From positions 1 to 64,000 of the forward strand of contig NZ_JBGOSH010000019.1 in assembly GCF_041537925.1 (NCBI RefSeq): DNA of 64,000 bases, read 5' to 3'. Positions 1 through 8,549 of this stretch are shown here, piece by piece. The stretch comes from Ruegeria_C sp041537925. GTDB lineage: Bacteria; Pseudomonadota; Alphaproteobacteria; Rhodobacterales; Rhodobacteraceae. Numbering within the stretch: the first letter of the stretch is position 1; each line of letters opens with the position of its first letter. The notes under the pieces were generated by a model. It was not told where the DNA came from. It ran no database searches and worked only from the letters and a program-made list of their open reading frames with translations. The translations under genes and the position numbers were made by a program.

Positions 1-110
1 CACGGCATCTTGGGATCAAGCCAGATTGAGAAGGAACCGCGCTGCTTCAGCGCCGTGTTGTACGAAGGCCAGTTCTTGGTCTTGTACGTCGTAGGGGACC
101 AGCTGCTCAT
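1..110 (-). CDS. IS5-family transposase, N-terminal fragment (partial at window edge)
   Basis: Reading the minus strand from the ATG at 110 gives 36 residues with the pattern YKTKNW...ALKQRGSFSIWLDP, which is the N-terminal signature of IS903-group DDE transposases. The copy at 12628-12873 carries the equivalent KTTNW...LKRRGSLSIWFDP. The reading frame is open to the window edge, so it cannot be judged whether the gene is intact. Confidence 0.7.
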   Translation of the reverse strand, partial: MSSWSPTTYKTKNWPSYNTALKQRGSFSIWLDPKMP

Positions 111-173
111 GCCATCCAGCTATCACGCTGGATTCACACAGTGAATCCCTCATCCCGTTTGTGCAACAAAACC
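1..173 (-). mobile_element. End of an IS5-family (IS903-type) insertion sequence, cut by the window edge
   Basis: The segment ends at 173 with a terminal sequence whose minus-strand reading starts GGTTTTGTTGCACAAA. This resembles the known IS903-group end (GGCTTTGTTGAATAAATC) and the end of the second element at 11891-12936. The transposase start lies just inside it. Only the transposase-start end of the element is in view. Confidence 0.75.
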
Positions 174-291
174 ACCCTGATCAGATTAGAGAAGGAACGT
201 TGCATAGAAAACTCCAGATTGTATGGAGTTATGATCCGGGGCGATTTTCGCTCTCTTCTAAGTGCCAGAACCTCTGAGCTCGACAGACGCT

Positions 292-1053
292 TCAAGCGTC
301 GCGAAGGTGTTTCCTGACCGTTGGATCGATCCTTGTGCTTTGAGCGGGATAGATTCCGCAAGAGGCGATAGCTTCGCGTGCAGTCACGCGTTCATGCAAG
401 CGTTTCCAAATGGTTTTGGCTGCGTAGGGGTGAGGGTATGGCCGCCAGGCTACTCCCATTGTCATGCCTCGCAGATACTTCAACTGCTGACGGTGTGCGG
501 AGTATAAAATGGTATTTGCTATACTGCCTTCACGCGTGAGCTCGTGTTCGGTCACGAAAATCCTATTTCCTCGCATTGTCACCAAGCCGGCGTAGCGTGA
601 AATCTGGTGCATGCTCCTGTCTGGTGATGTAGCAATTTCCCGCGAGCGGATCGTGATTAGCCCATCAACTTCCTGAATGCGGATCAATGAACAGAAAATC
701 TTTCCTTCCCATGAAGGCGTGCAGAAAAAGGAATGATAGAAGCCGACGTATCGCCTCAGATTTTTCTGCTGGTCCCGAAAAGGATCCAGAAACGCGTCTA
801 TGGGCGTTGTTCCTGCTTGCGGCAAGGCGCCCATTAGCTTTCGCTCGAAGGTCGTGGTATCGGCAAATAATTCAGCTTCTGTCAGGTCGAAATGACGCGC
901 GATCCGGCGCATGTTGTGTGCCGAAGGTAGGCTAGAGCCATTCAGGTAGCGACTGAATTGTTGTCTATTGACGCCGATATCACGACAAATCTGTGAAATG
1001 TTTCCGTGTTCTGCACACAACGACCGCAGGTTGGCAGAAAAATACTCTGACAC
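292..1053 (-). CDS. Cro/C1 (XRE)-type transcriptional regulator
   Basis: A 253-residue protein with an N-terminal helix-turn-helix (about residues 4-60, core ISQICRDIGVNRQQFSRYLNG without the last residue) of the Cro/C1 class. A roughly 170-residue C-terminal part of no family I recognise is probably a ligand or oligomerisation domain. I place the start at GTG 1053 because AAAGG at 1062-1066 lies a normal distance upstream; the TTG at 1059 would be only two bases from it. The gene is divergent from the CocE-hydrolase/Dpp block, and the long inverted repeat at 1067-1108 lies immediately upstream. Autoregulation and control of the catabolic genes is the likely role (inference). Confidence 0.75.
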   Translation of the reverse strand: MSEYFSANLRSLCAEHGNISQICRDIGVNRQQFSRYLNGSSLPSAHNMRRIARHFDLTEAELFADTTTFERKLMGALPQAGTTPIDAFLDPFRDQQKNLRRYVGFYHSFFCTPSWEGKIFCSLIRIQEVDGLITIRSREIATSPDRSMHQISRYAGLVTMRGNRIFVTEHELTREGSIANTILYSAHRQQLKYLRGMTMGVAWRPYPHPYAAKTIWKRLHERVTAREAIASCGIYPAQSTRIDPTVRKHLRDA

Positions 1054-1066
1054 AAGCAAAACCTTT

Positions 1067-1108
1067 CGCGTTTTGACGCTACTTCACAGCAAATAGCGTC
1101 AATTCGCG
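1067..1108. promoter_or_regulatory. Long inverted repeat, probable operator of the divergent XRE regulator
   Basis: The arms CGCGTTTTGACGCTA (1067-1081) and TAGCGTCAATTCGCG (1094-1108) are inverted copies with 13 of 15 positions matching, and their inner 9 bases are perfect. A 12-base spacer separates them. The repeat lies between the divergently read regulator and hydrolase genes and abuts the regulator's ribosome binding site. TTGACG within the left arm could double as a -35 element. Confidence 0.7.
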
Positions 1109-1182
1109 TAAGATCGCACAATTTATTTTATCTGCAAATCGGTTTCTTCTTCGGTATCAGCTCGCAACAGACAAGCCCCCAG

Positions 1183-3159
1183 ATGCCAATTGAAACCATC
1201 GAGAACACATGGATCACTCTCCCCGATGGGCGGAGGCTTGCTGCACGCCTGTGGCTGCCTGAAACGAGTCTTGCCCCCGCCATTCTGGAATATTTGCCTT
1301 ACCGCAAACGCGACGGCACAGCACCAAGAGATGAAACAACTCACTCAGTATTTGCTAAGGCGGGATACGCCTGCATCCGGGTCGACATAGCTGGTACCGG
1401 CGATAGCGAAGGTCAATTCGATGACGAGTACTCTGAGCAGGAACTGCGTGATGGTGAAGAAGTCATAGCCTGGATTGCTGCACAGGATTGGTGTGACGGC
1501 CATGTCGGGATGATCGGAATTTCGTGGGGTGGGTTTAACGGATTGCAATTGGCCTTCCGACAACTACCCGCGTTGAAAGCCGTCGTCAGCGTGGCCTCGA
1601 CGGTGGATCGCTTTGCAGATGATATCCATTTTATGGGTGGGTGCCTGTTGAGTGACAACATGAACTGGGGCAGTCAGATGTTTGCCTATCTGACCCGCCC
1701 CGCGGATCCTGTCCTTCGTGCAGATTGGCGAGAGGATTGGCTGAAACGACTGCGAACCGTCCCGTTCTCTGCCGCGGAATGGTTGCGTCACCAGACGCGT
1801 GATTCCTATTGGAAACATGGCTCTGTTTGCGAAGATTGGTCAGCGATCCAAACCCCTGTCTTAGCCATTACTGGCTGGGCAGATGCATACGTCAACGCGC
1901 CTCCAGCTTTGGCTGCGAACCTGAAGGCACCGACAAAAGCCGTAATTGGGCCGTGGGAGCATCGTTATCCTCATATTTCGAAACTTGATCCTGCAGACTT
2001 TCATTCCGAAGTCATCGGCTGGTTTGACCGCTGGTTAAAGGGTCAAGAGAACGGTGCTGAAGACTTGCCTGCGTATCGGACATACATGCAGGAACACTTT
2101 AATCCGTCGCCGCAAAATAGCCCTCGGCAAGGTCGTTGGATTGCAGAGGCTACCTTGCCGTCACCTTTTGTATCTGAACGGATTTGGCATTTGGCACCCG
2201 ACGGATTTTCCCAGAGCCCAAGCCCTGGTTCCGTCGCTATCGCATCGCCTTGCCATGTTGGTATGCAAAGCGGGTACTTCTGTGCGGGCATGCGGATAGA
2301 CAACGAGCTTGCCGGTGATCAGGCAAGTGATGACGTTTTGTCGGTCTGTTTTGACAGCGCGCCATTGCAAGCGACATTGAATTTGCTGGGTCGCGCGAAG
2401 CTGACGTTTCGGTTTTCGGTGGATCAGCCTGTCGCCCAGCTTGTCGCACGGTTATGCGATGTCTCGCCTGAAGGTGTTTCGCAACGTATCAGCTATCGGT
2501 CGCTGAACCTGTGCCATTACCACAGTCACGAAACGCCCCAAGCCCTACAACCCGGTGAGATTTACGAGGCCGAGATTGCCCTGAATGAATGTGCGCACCA
2601 TTTGCGCGAGGGTCATGTGTTGCGTCTCGCCCTGTCGACGTCTTACTGGCCGATAGTCTGGCCGGCGCCACATTCAGCCGAAGTGACCCTGCACTTGCAA
2701 AACTGTGCTCTGCATTTGCCGGTGCGCGAAGTCACACACGAAATTCAAGCCTCCGAACCCGGCCCGGCTCAGAAGTATCCAGTTCTTGCAGCTGAGCAAT
2801 TGCGTTCACCTTCAGCGCACTTCGAACGCACCGTGAACGACGACGGTCGGGTGGTTCTGGAGACGTTCGATGACTACGGCAAAACACGCGACCCATATCA
2901 TGATCTGATTGTCGGCAGTGACGTTCGCATGAATTACAGCGTTCACCCCGATAACCCGGCCACTGCGCATTTCGAGACCGCCTGGAGATTTACCTTTGAA
3001 CGGGCGGATTGGCAGGTCGCCATCTCGACCGAATGCAGCATGAATTGCGACACCCAAAATTTCTACCTCTACCGCAAACTATGCGCCACCGAAGGCGCCG
3101 ATGAAACCGAAGTTCTGACAAAGGAATGGTCCGAAACCGTTCCGCGTGGACTTCTCTGA
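1183..3159 (+). CDS. CocE/NonD family (S15) alpha/beta hydrolase
   Basis: A 658-residue soluble hydrolase of the X-Pro dipeptidyl-peptidase/cocaine-esterase family, which cleaves esters or peptide-type amides. The N-terminal alpha/beta fold carries the nucleophile motif GISWGG (Ser114), Asp234 in GWADAY and His260 in GPWEHR, the expected triad. A C-terminal jelly-roll region (about 340-560, PepX_C-like) follows. The roughly 90 C-terminal residues, after about 565, look like an added domain. There is no signal peptide, so it is probably cytoplasmic. The ribosome binding site is weak. It is the first gene of the block and lies 21 bases before the binding-protein gene, which suggests that it acts on what the importer brings in. 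The exact substrate cannot be read from sequence. Confidence 0.88.
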   Translation: MPIETIENTWITLPDGRRLAARLWLPETSLAPAILEYLPYRKRDGTAPRDETTHSVFAKAGYACIRVDIAGTGDSEGQFDDEYSEQELRDGEEVIAWIAAQDWCDGHVGMIGISWGGFNGLQLAFRQLPALKAVVSVASTVDRFADDIHFMGGCLLSDNMNWGSQMFAYLTRPADPVLRADWREDWLKRLRTVPFSAAEWLRHQTRDSYWKHGSVCEDWSAIQTPVLAITGWADAYVNAPPALAANLKAPTKAVIGPWEHRYPHISKLDPADFHSEVIGWFDRWLKGQENGAEDLPAYRTYMQEHFNPSPQNSPRQGRWIAEATLPSPFVSERIWHLAPDGFSQSPSPGSVAIASPCHVGMQSGYFCAGMRIDNELAGDQASDDVLSVCFDSAPLQATLNLLGRAKLTFRFSVDQPVAQLVARLCDVSPEGVSQRISYRSLNLCHYHSHETPQALQPGEIYEAEIALNECAHHLREGHVLRLALSTSYWPIVWPAPHSAEVTLHLQNCALHLPVREVTHEIQASEPGPAQKYPVLAAEQLRSPSAHFERTVNDDGRVVLETFDDYGKTRDPYHDLIVGSDVRMNYSVHPDNPATAHFETAWRFTFERADWQVAISTECSMNCDTQNFYLYRKLCATEGADETEVLTKEWSETVPRGLL

Positions 3160-3180
3160 TCAATTCCAAGGGAGGATACT

Positions 3181-4746
3181 ATGAAGATCGAATGGACAAA
3201 GGCCAATGTTGGTCGCCGCGGATTTCTGAAGGGCGCAACTGCGCTTGGGGCAGCTACGGCGCTTCCGATGGGGTGGGCGAACCGCGCATTTGCAGCAGAT
3301 GACGGCGTTCTGCGGGTGCGGGCGTATGGGGATGCGCAGAACATGGATCCGGCCCATTCCGTTGGTGTCGTCGAAGAAGAAGTTCATGCCTCCATCTACA
3401 ACAAGCTGATCCAATACAAGCCGGGCGAGGAATGGGGCTGGCAGATGGATGCGGCCACGATGATCGAGCAGGTTGATCCAACCCATATCAAGTTCGCATT
3501 GCGTGACGATATCGGATTTACCAACGGATTTGGCGCCATGACCGCTGAAGATGTCAAATTCAGCATGGAACGGATCGTGGACGACGCCACGGACAGTCCG
3601 AATAAGCCCGACTTGGGGCCATTCAGCCATGTTGAAGTGACCGGCGAACGTGAGGGCACAATCGTTCTGAACAGCCCGTTTGCCCCGATCTGGTCGATTG
3701 CCCTGCCGTACATTACGGGCAACATCGTCTCAAAAGCGGCGGTCGAAGCCGCCGGTGGCAGGATCGGTGCAGATCCGGTTGCCGAGTCCGGCCCTTACCT
3801 GCGGGACAGCTGGTCGCCCAAGGAAAAGACCGTTCTCAAGCGTAACCCCGACTGGAAAGGGGATGCACCCACCTGGGATACCGTCGAAATCTATCCCATT
3901 GATGACGAAAACACTGCCGAGATCGCGTTCGAGGCGGGTGAGCTGGATGTAACCCGCGTTTCGCTGGGCTCGGTTGAGCGTTATCGTGCCGGAGTTCCAA
4001 ACGGTGGATCGTTGGTTGAGAAGCCCTCGCTCTATTATGTCTGGATGGGGATGAACGTCGAGCATCCAAAGCTGCAAAATCAGAAGCTGCGGCAGGCTAT
4101 TCAGCATGCGGTGGATGTCCCCAGTATTTTGGAAGCTGCTTATTTTGGAGCTGCCGAACCAGCAACTGGCATTATCGCACCGGGCCTCGCCGGCCACCGG
4201 CCATCTTCGCTGGTGCCACCGGCGGCAAACTTTGAAAAAGCTGCACAGCTGCTCGCGGAATCCGGTGAAACCAATGTCACGCTGACCCTCGACACGCTGA
4301 ACAAGACGACTTTCACGACAACCGCACAGATCATTCAGGCAACGCTGGCGCAGATCGGGATCGCGGTTGAAGTGAACGTTCTGGAATCTGGGGCCTTCTG
4401 GGCGTCTGGCGACAATGAAAATCTTCAGCTTGTTCTGAACCGTTTTTCGATGACCCCAGACCCGTATTATGCGACGTCGTGGTTCACGCCCGAACAGATC
4501 GGAAAATGGAACTGGGAACGCTTTAACAGCCCTGAATTCAACGAAATCCATGAATCCGCGGCTGCGGAAACGGATATCGCAAAACGGGCGGAAATGTATC
4601 AGCGCGCGCAGGATCTGATGGAAGAAAGTGGCGCCTATCGCTTCATCACCCATGAGGCAACGCCGGTTATTCACAGCGCCCGGGTCATTCCTGCACTGCG
4701 GCCAGATGGCCTGTCGTTACTTCGCTATTTCGGCAAGGCGACCTGA
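3181..4746 (+). CDS. Dipeptide/oligopeptide-type ABC transporter substrate-binding protein
   Basis: A 521-residue extracytoplasmic solute-binding protein of the SBP_bac_5 (DppA/OppA) family. It begins with a twin-arginine signal (RRGFLK at residues 12-17, hydrophobic stretch, AFA cleavage region), so it is exported folded. Family hallmarks include the GAMTAEDVKFSMERI segment and the RQAIQHAVD segment. A strong ribosome binding site, GGGAGGAT, precedes the ATG. It heads the transporter part of the operon and is followed by an intercistronic stem-loop at 4764-4794. The ligand may be a peptide, opine or other amide; DppA-family proteins are too broad to decide. Confidence 0.92.
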   Translation: MKIEWTKANVGRRGFLKGATALGAATALPMGWANRAFAADDGVLRVRAYGDAQNMDPAHSVGVVEEEVHASIYNKLIQYKPGEEWGWQMDAATMIEQVDPTHIKFALRDDIGFTNGFGAMTAEDVKFSMERIVDDATDSPNKPDLGPFSHVEVTGEREGTIVLNSPFAPIWSIALPYITGNIVSKAAVEAAGGRIGADPVAESGPYLRDSWSPKEKTVLKRNPDWKGDAPTWDTVEIYPIDDENTAEIAFEAGELDVTRVSLGSVERYRAGVPNGGSLVEKPSLYYVWMGMNVEHPKLQNQKLRQAIQHAVDVPSILEAAYFGAAEPATGIIAPGLAGHRPSSLVPPAANFEKAAQLLAESGETNVTLTLDTLNKTTFTTTAQIIQATLAQIGIAVEVNVLESGAFWASGDNENLQLVLNRFSMTPDPYYATSWFTPEQIGKWNWERFNSPEFNEIHESAAAETDIAKRAEMYQRAQDLMEESGAYRFITHEATPVIHSARVIPALRPDGLSLLRYFGKAT

Positions 4747-4763
4747 TCTCCCCAGGTCGACCG

Positions 4764-4794
4764 GGTACGGCGGGCGCGTAACGCTCGCCGTGCC
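4764..4794 (+). promoter_or_regulatory. Intercistronic stem-loop downstream of the binding-protein gene
   Basis: A 13-base-pair stem (4764-4776 with 4782-4794, two G-U pairs in RNA) with a 5-base loop lies 17 bases after the stop codon. No T-run follows. It is more likely an mRNA 3'-end stabiliser or partial attenuator than a full terminator, since the permease genes follow in the same direction. Confidence 0.6.
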
Positions 4795-4832
4795 AAATTG
4801 AACGCCATCAAGCCACAAGGAGCCAGTTGGCC

Positions 4833-5771
4833 ATGCTAAGTTTTGCAACCCGTCGCTTCGGGCTGTCGCTGCTCATCCTGTTCGTGGCGGTCACCGTCAT
4901 GTTCCTGATGATCCGCGCCGTGCCTGGCGATCCGGTCCAGATCATGCTGGGCCCGCGCGCCACGCCCGAACTTCAGGCCCAACTCACAGCGGCGCTGGGG
5001 CTTGATCAACCGATCTGGAAACAGCTTTTGATCTTTTATGGGAATCTTCTGCAAGGCGACCTAGGAACCGATGTATTTTCGGGACGGTCCGTGACGGACA
5101 TCGTTTTCCAGCAATTGCCGTTCACGCTGGAACTGATTTTTGCGTCAATCCTGTGGTCTGCAAGCCTGGGCATCGCACTTGGTGCCTATGCGGCGGCGCA
5201 TCCCAACACGCTGATCGACCGGATCGCCGCCGCAATATCCGTCAGCTTCGTGGCTGCACCGGCCTTTGTTGTCGCGCTTTTGGCGCTGCTGGTATTCGCC
5301 GTGCATCTGCAATGGTTTCCCGCAATCGGTGCCGGAGAGGGGTTCTGGGACCGCCTCGACCATCTGGTTCTGCCTGCGTTTGCCATCGGCCTCAGCTGGG
5401 TTGGCTATATTGCCCGGCTGGTGCGGGCTTCGATGCTGGAGGTTATGGGCGAAAGCCATGTGCGCACGGCGCGCGCCTTTGGTATCGCCGAGCGTCGCGT
5501 GGTGATGGTTTATGCACTGCGGATCGCCATTTTGCCGGTGGTCACCGTGATCGGGGTAGGGATGGGCTTTCTTCTCAGTTCGGCGGTTTTTGCTGAAATC
5601 GTCTTTGCCCGACCGGGTTTGGGTAAGTTGGTTATCGATAGCATTACCACCCGAAACTACCCGATTGTTATGGGCTCGGTCCTCATATCAACGGCGTTGT
5701 TCGTGATATCGACCGCATTGGCAGACCTGATCAATGCGTTGCTCGATCCGCGCGCACGCACGGCTCATTGA
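4833..5771 (+). CDS. Dpp/Opp-type ABC transporter permease, first subunit (DppB-like)
   Basis: An inner-membrane permease of about 312 residues with six predicted transmembrane segments, of the DppB/OppB family. It shows the N-terminal RRFGLSLLILFVAVTVMF helix, the VPGDP motif and the cytoplasmic EAA loop (RTARAFGIAERRVVMVYALR). It forms the channel with the next gene product. A ribosome binding site AAGGAG (4817-4822) suits the ATG at 4833; a TTG two codons earlier is an alternative start. Confidence 0.92.
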   Translation: MLSFATRRFGLSLLILFVAVTVMFLMIRAVPGDPVQIMLGPRATPELQAQLTAALGLDQPIWKQLLIFYGNLLQGDLGTDVFSGRSVTDIVFQQLPFTLELIFASILWSASLGIALGAYAAAHPNTLIDRIAAAISVSFVAAPAFVVALLALLVFAVHLQWFPAIGAGEGFWDRLDHLVLPAFAIGLSWVGYIARLVRASMLEVMGESHVRTARAFGIAERRVVMVYALRIAILPVVTVIGVGMGFLLSSAVFAEIVFARPGLGKLVIDSITTRNYPIVMGSVLISTALFVISTALADLINALLDPRARTAH

Positions 5772-5783
5772 GGAGGGGGAGTG

Positions 5784-6641
5784 ATGGAAAAATCTCGTTC
5801 CGAACTTGGCCAGATCATCATCGGCGTCGCCCGCGACCCGCTTGGTCTTATGGGCTTAATCATCGTCGGTGTCATCGTGTTCTGCGCCATCTTCGCTTAT
5901 TGGATCGTGCCCTATGACCCAATTGCGATGGATATCAAATCCCGCTTGCAAGGACCGTCCACTGCGCATCTTTTGGGCACCGACCAACTGGGGCGCGATA
6001 CGTTTTCGCGTGTGATTGCAGGGGGGCAGGTAGCACTAAAGGTGGCATTACCCGCCGTGTTCGGCGCAATGGCGATTGGCCTGACACTGGGAATGATTGC
6101 CGGGTATGGGCCGAAATGGCTCGACAATCTTCTGATGCTGTTTTTCGATACCATCCGATCCTTCCCGACGGTGATGTTCGCGTTGGCTGTCGTGGCCTTG
6201 ATCGGGCCCAGCCTGCAGACGGTGGTTTTCGTGGTCATGGCGACCTCGATCCCAACCTACGGGCGTGTGGCACGAACCCAGACACTGACGCTGCGCAACT
6301 CTGAATTCATTCTGGCCGAGCGGTCGATGGGGGCCAGCATGGCGCGCATTCTGGGTGTGCATATGCTGCCCAATATCATTGGCGTTCTGGCGGTGTTGGC
6401 GGCCATGGATATCCCCACAGTCATCGCGTTGGAGGCGGGCCTGTCCTTTTTGGGGCTGGGTGTGAAACCTCCGACGCCCAGCTGGGGTGCTTTGCTCAAG
6501 GATGGCTATTCACTGATCCGCCAGACCCCTTGGCTGGTGGTGGGCGGGGGCCTGCCGATCATTCTGGCAACGCTTGGATTTACATTCCTGGGTGAAAGCC
6601 TGCGGGACGTGGTTGATCCAAAACTGAGGAAACAGCGATGA
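5784..6641 (+). CDS. Dpp/Opp-type ABC transporter permease, second subunit (DppC-like)
   Basis: An inner-membrane permease of 285 residues. It shows the DppC N-terminal helix, the LGTDQLGRDTFSRVIAGG motif typical of OppC/DppC, and the EAA loop ending near RILGVHMLPNIIG. A very strong purine-rich ribosome binding site (AGGAGGGGGAG) precedes the ATG at 5784, with GTG 5781 as an alternative. Its stop overlaps the start of the next ATPase gene by four bases, so translation is probably coupled. Confidence 0.92.
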   Translation: MEKSRSELGQIIIGVARDPLGLMGLIIVGVIVFCAIFAYWIVPYDPIAMDIKSRLQGPSTAHLLGTDQLGRDTFSRVIAGGQVALKVALPAVFGAMAIGLTLGMIAGYGPKWLDNLLMLFFDTIRSFPTVMFALAVVALIGPSLQTVVFVVMATSIPTYGRVARTQTLTLRNSEFILAERSMGASMARILGVHMLPNIIGVLAVLAAMDIPTVIALEAGLSFLGLGVKPPTPSWGALLKDGYSLIRQTPWLVVGGGLPIILATLGFTFLGESLRDVVDPKLRKQR

Positions 6642-7618
6642 CCGACACACTTTTGGAAATCGACCGCCTCAGTGTCGACTACGAAACAGGCCGTGGTGAC
6701 CTCAAGGCCTTGAGGGACATAACCTTCAACGTGAATAAGGGTGAAATCGTTGGCATTGTCGGGGAATCTGGTTGCGGCAAATCCACGTTGATCTCATCCA
6801 TCCTGCGTTTGACCGCACCAAATACTCGGTTCCGCGAGGGAGAGGTCAGGTTCAAAGGAAAGGACCTTTTGCAGGCCTCCGAACGTCAGATGCGCAACCT
6901 GCGCGGGGCGGATATATCCATCGTCTTTCAGGACCCGATGCAAACGCATAATCCGGTTCTGACCATCGGGCAGCAGATGCTGGACATTCAGCATCGGTCC
7001 AAGCAGTCAAAAGCGGACAAGCTGGCCCACGCGGCCAAGATGCTGGGCGCTGTTGGCATTCCCGATCCCGAAGCGCGCCTGAAGCAGTATCCGCATGAAT
7101 TCTCAGGCGGGATGCGCCAACGGATTGCCATCGCAATGGCGTTGATGTCCGAACCCGATCTTTTGATCGCGGATGAGCCGACCACCGCGCTGGATGCCAC
7201 GTTAGAGGTGCAGATCATCGAGCGCCTGCAAGAGCTACAGCGCGAGTTTCACTGTGCCATCCTGTTCATCTCCCACCATCTGGGCGTGATTGCTGAACTC
7301 TGCGACCGGGTGGTGGTGATGTATGCCGGTGCAGTTGTCGAAAGCGGGGAGGTGCGTGAGATTTTCCACAACCCCAAGCATCCATATACACGGCGTCTGA
7401 TCGAATGTGACCCCGGTCACATCAAGGAACGCGCCCGCATTTTGCCGACCATTCCCGGTGAAGTGCCTGATCTGGCCAATCTGCCGGGAGGCTGCATTTT
7501 CCGGGATCGTTGCGATCAAGCCATGGCACGCTGCGCCTCCGACGTGCCGCCGCTGGATCAATTGAAAGAAGGCCATCATGCCGCTTGCTGGCTAAACCAT
7601 GAGGAGGCCACATCATGA
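6638..7618 (+). CDS. Dpp/Opp-type ABC transporter ATP-binding protein (DppD-like)
   Basis: A 326-residue ATPase that powers the importer. Walker A GESGCGKST is near residue 42, the signature SGGMRQRIAIA near 156 and Walker B LLIADEP near 175. The C-terminal oligopeptide-transporter extension contains the cysteine-rich segment GGCIFRDRCDQAMARC, which in DppD/OppD proteins can bind an iron-sulfur cluster. Four-base overlaps with both neighbours support one operon. Confidence 0.95.
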   Translation: MTDTLLEIDRLSVDYETGRGDLKALRDITFNVNKGEIVGIVGESGCGKSTLISSILRLTAPNTRFREGEVRFKGKDLLQASERQMRNLRGADISIVFQDPMQTHNPVLTIGQQMLDIQHRSKQSKADKLAHAAKMLGAVGIPDPEARLKQYPHEFSGGMRQRIAIAMALMSEPDLLIADEPTTALDATLEVQIIERLQELQREFHCAILFISHHLGVIAELCDRVVVMYAGAVVESGEVREIFHNPKHPYTRRLIECDPGHIKERARILPTIPGEVPDLANLPGGCIFRDRCDQAMARCASDVPPLDQLKEGHHAACWLNHEEATS

Positions 7619-8538
7619 GCTTGCTGAACGTTGTGGACCTGAACACCAGCTATGGGCCGGTCAATGTACTGGCAGGTGTCAGCTTTACCGTAGAACCTGG
7701 CGAGACCTACGCGCTGGTTGGTGAAAGCGGATCTGGCAAAACAACAGTCATCCGCGCCATCGCCGGGCTTGCGCCTGCGCAGAACGGCTCGGTTACCTTC
7801 GAAGGTCAGGAAATCCGAGGGGCGCCAGAAAGCGTCATGCGCCCGCTGCGCAAAGACATGGCAATGATGTTCCAGGATCCGGTTGGCAGCCTGTCACCGC
7901 GCCTGACAATTCGCAGCCTGATCACCGAACCCTACCGCATCCAAGGCATGAAAGACCGTGACCTGGATGCCGAGGCCAAGCGTCTGTTGGAAATGGTAAA
8001 CCTGCCCACGCATTTCGCAGACCGCTATCCTTATCAGCTTTCAGGCGGCCAGGCGCGGCGTGTGGGCGTGGCACGTGCGTTGGCGTTGGAACCAAAGCTG
8101 ATCCTTGCAGATGAGCCGACTGCCGGCCTCGATGTCTCAGTACAGGGCGAGTTGTTGAACCTGCTCAACGATCTGCGCGAAAGGTTGGGTCTGGCAATGG
8201 TAATCATCACGCACAACCTCAGCGTGGTGCGCCATGTGGCGGACAGAATGGGTATCATGTATCTGGGCCGTTTGGTCGAGGAGGGCACAACCGAAACGAT
8301 TTTCAAAGATCCGCGCCATCCCTATACGCGCTGCCTTTTGAGTGCCAACCCAGAGCCGGACCCGGATGCGCGGTTGGAACGGATCGCCCTTAAGGGCGAA
8401 CCCCCCAGCTTGCTCAAGCGCCCTTCCGGGTGCGAATTCCGCGAACGTTGTCCTTTTGCCAAGGACATCTGCACCCAGACTCCGGAATGGGAAGTGGACG
8501 GTGGCCACGGGCTGCGTTGCCTGGCTCCGCTGTCGTAG
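7615..8538 (+). CDS. Dpp/Opp-type ABC transporter ATP-binding protein (DppF-like)
   Basis: The second ATPase of the importer, 307 residues. Walker A GESGSGKTT lies at about residues 36-44, the signature LSGGQARRVGVARA near 142 and Walker B ILADEPTAGLD near 163. The C-terminal cysteine segment GCEFRERCPFAKDIC is near 272. The signature has QAR where QQR is usual, a common variant. It completes a five-gene importer (binding protein, two permeases, two ATPases). Confidence 0.95.
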   Translation: MSLLNVVDLNTSYGPVNVLAGVSFTVEPGETYALVGESGSGKTTVIRAIAGLAPAQNGSVTFEGQEIRGAPESVMRPLRKDMAMMFQDPVGSLSPRLTIRSLITEPYRIQGMKDRDLDAEAKRLLEMVNLPTHFADRYPYQLSGGQARRVGVARALALEPKLILADEPTAGLDVSVQGELLNLLNDLRERLGLAMVIITHNLSVVRHVADRMGIMYLGRLVEEGTTETIFKDPRHPYTRCLLSANPEPDPDARLERIALKGEPPSLLKRPSGCEFRERCPFAKDICTQTPEWEVDGGHGLRCLAPLS

Positions 8539-8549
8539 TAGGAAATCCG

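Noticed and set aside
3730..4674. A 314-residue open frame antisense to the Dpp-type binding-protein gene
   Set aside because: It lies wholly opposite a strongly supported gene, has no recognisable domain and no proper ribosome binding site.
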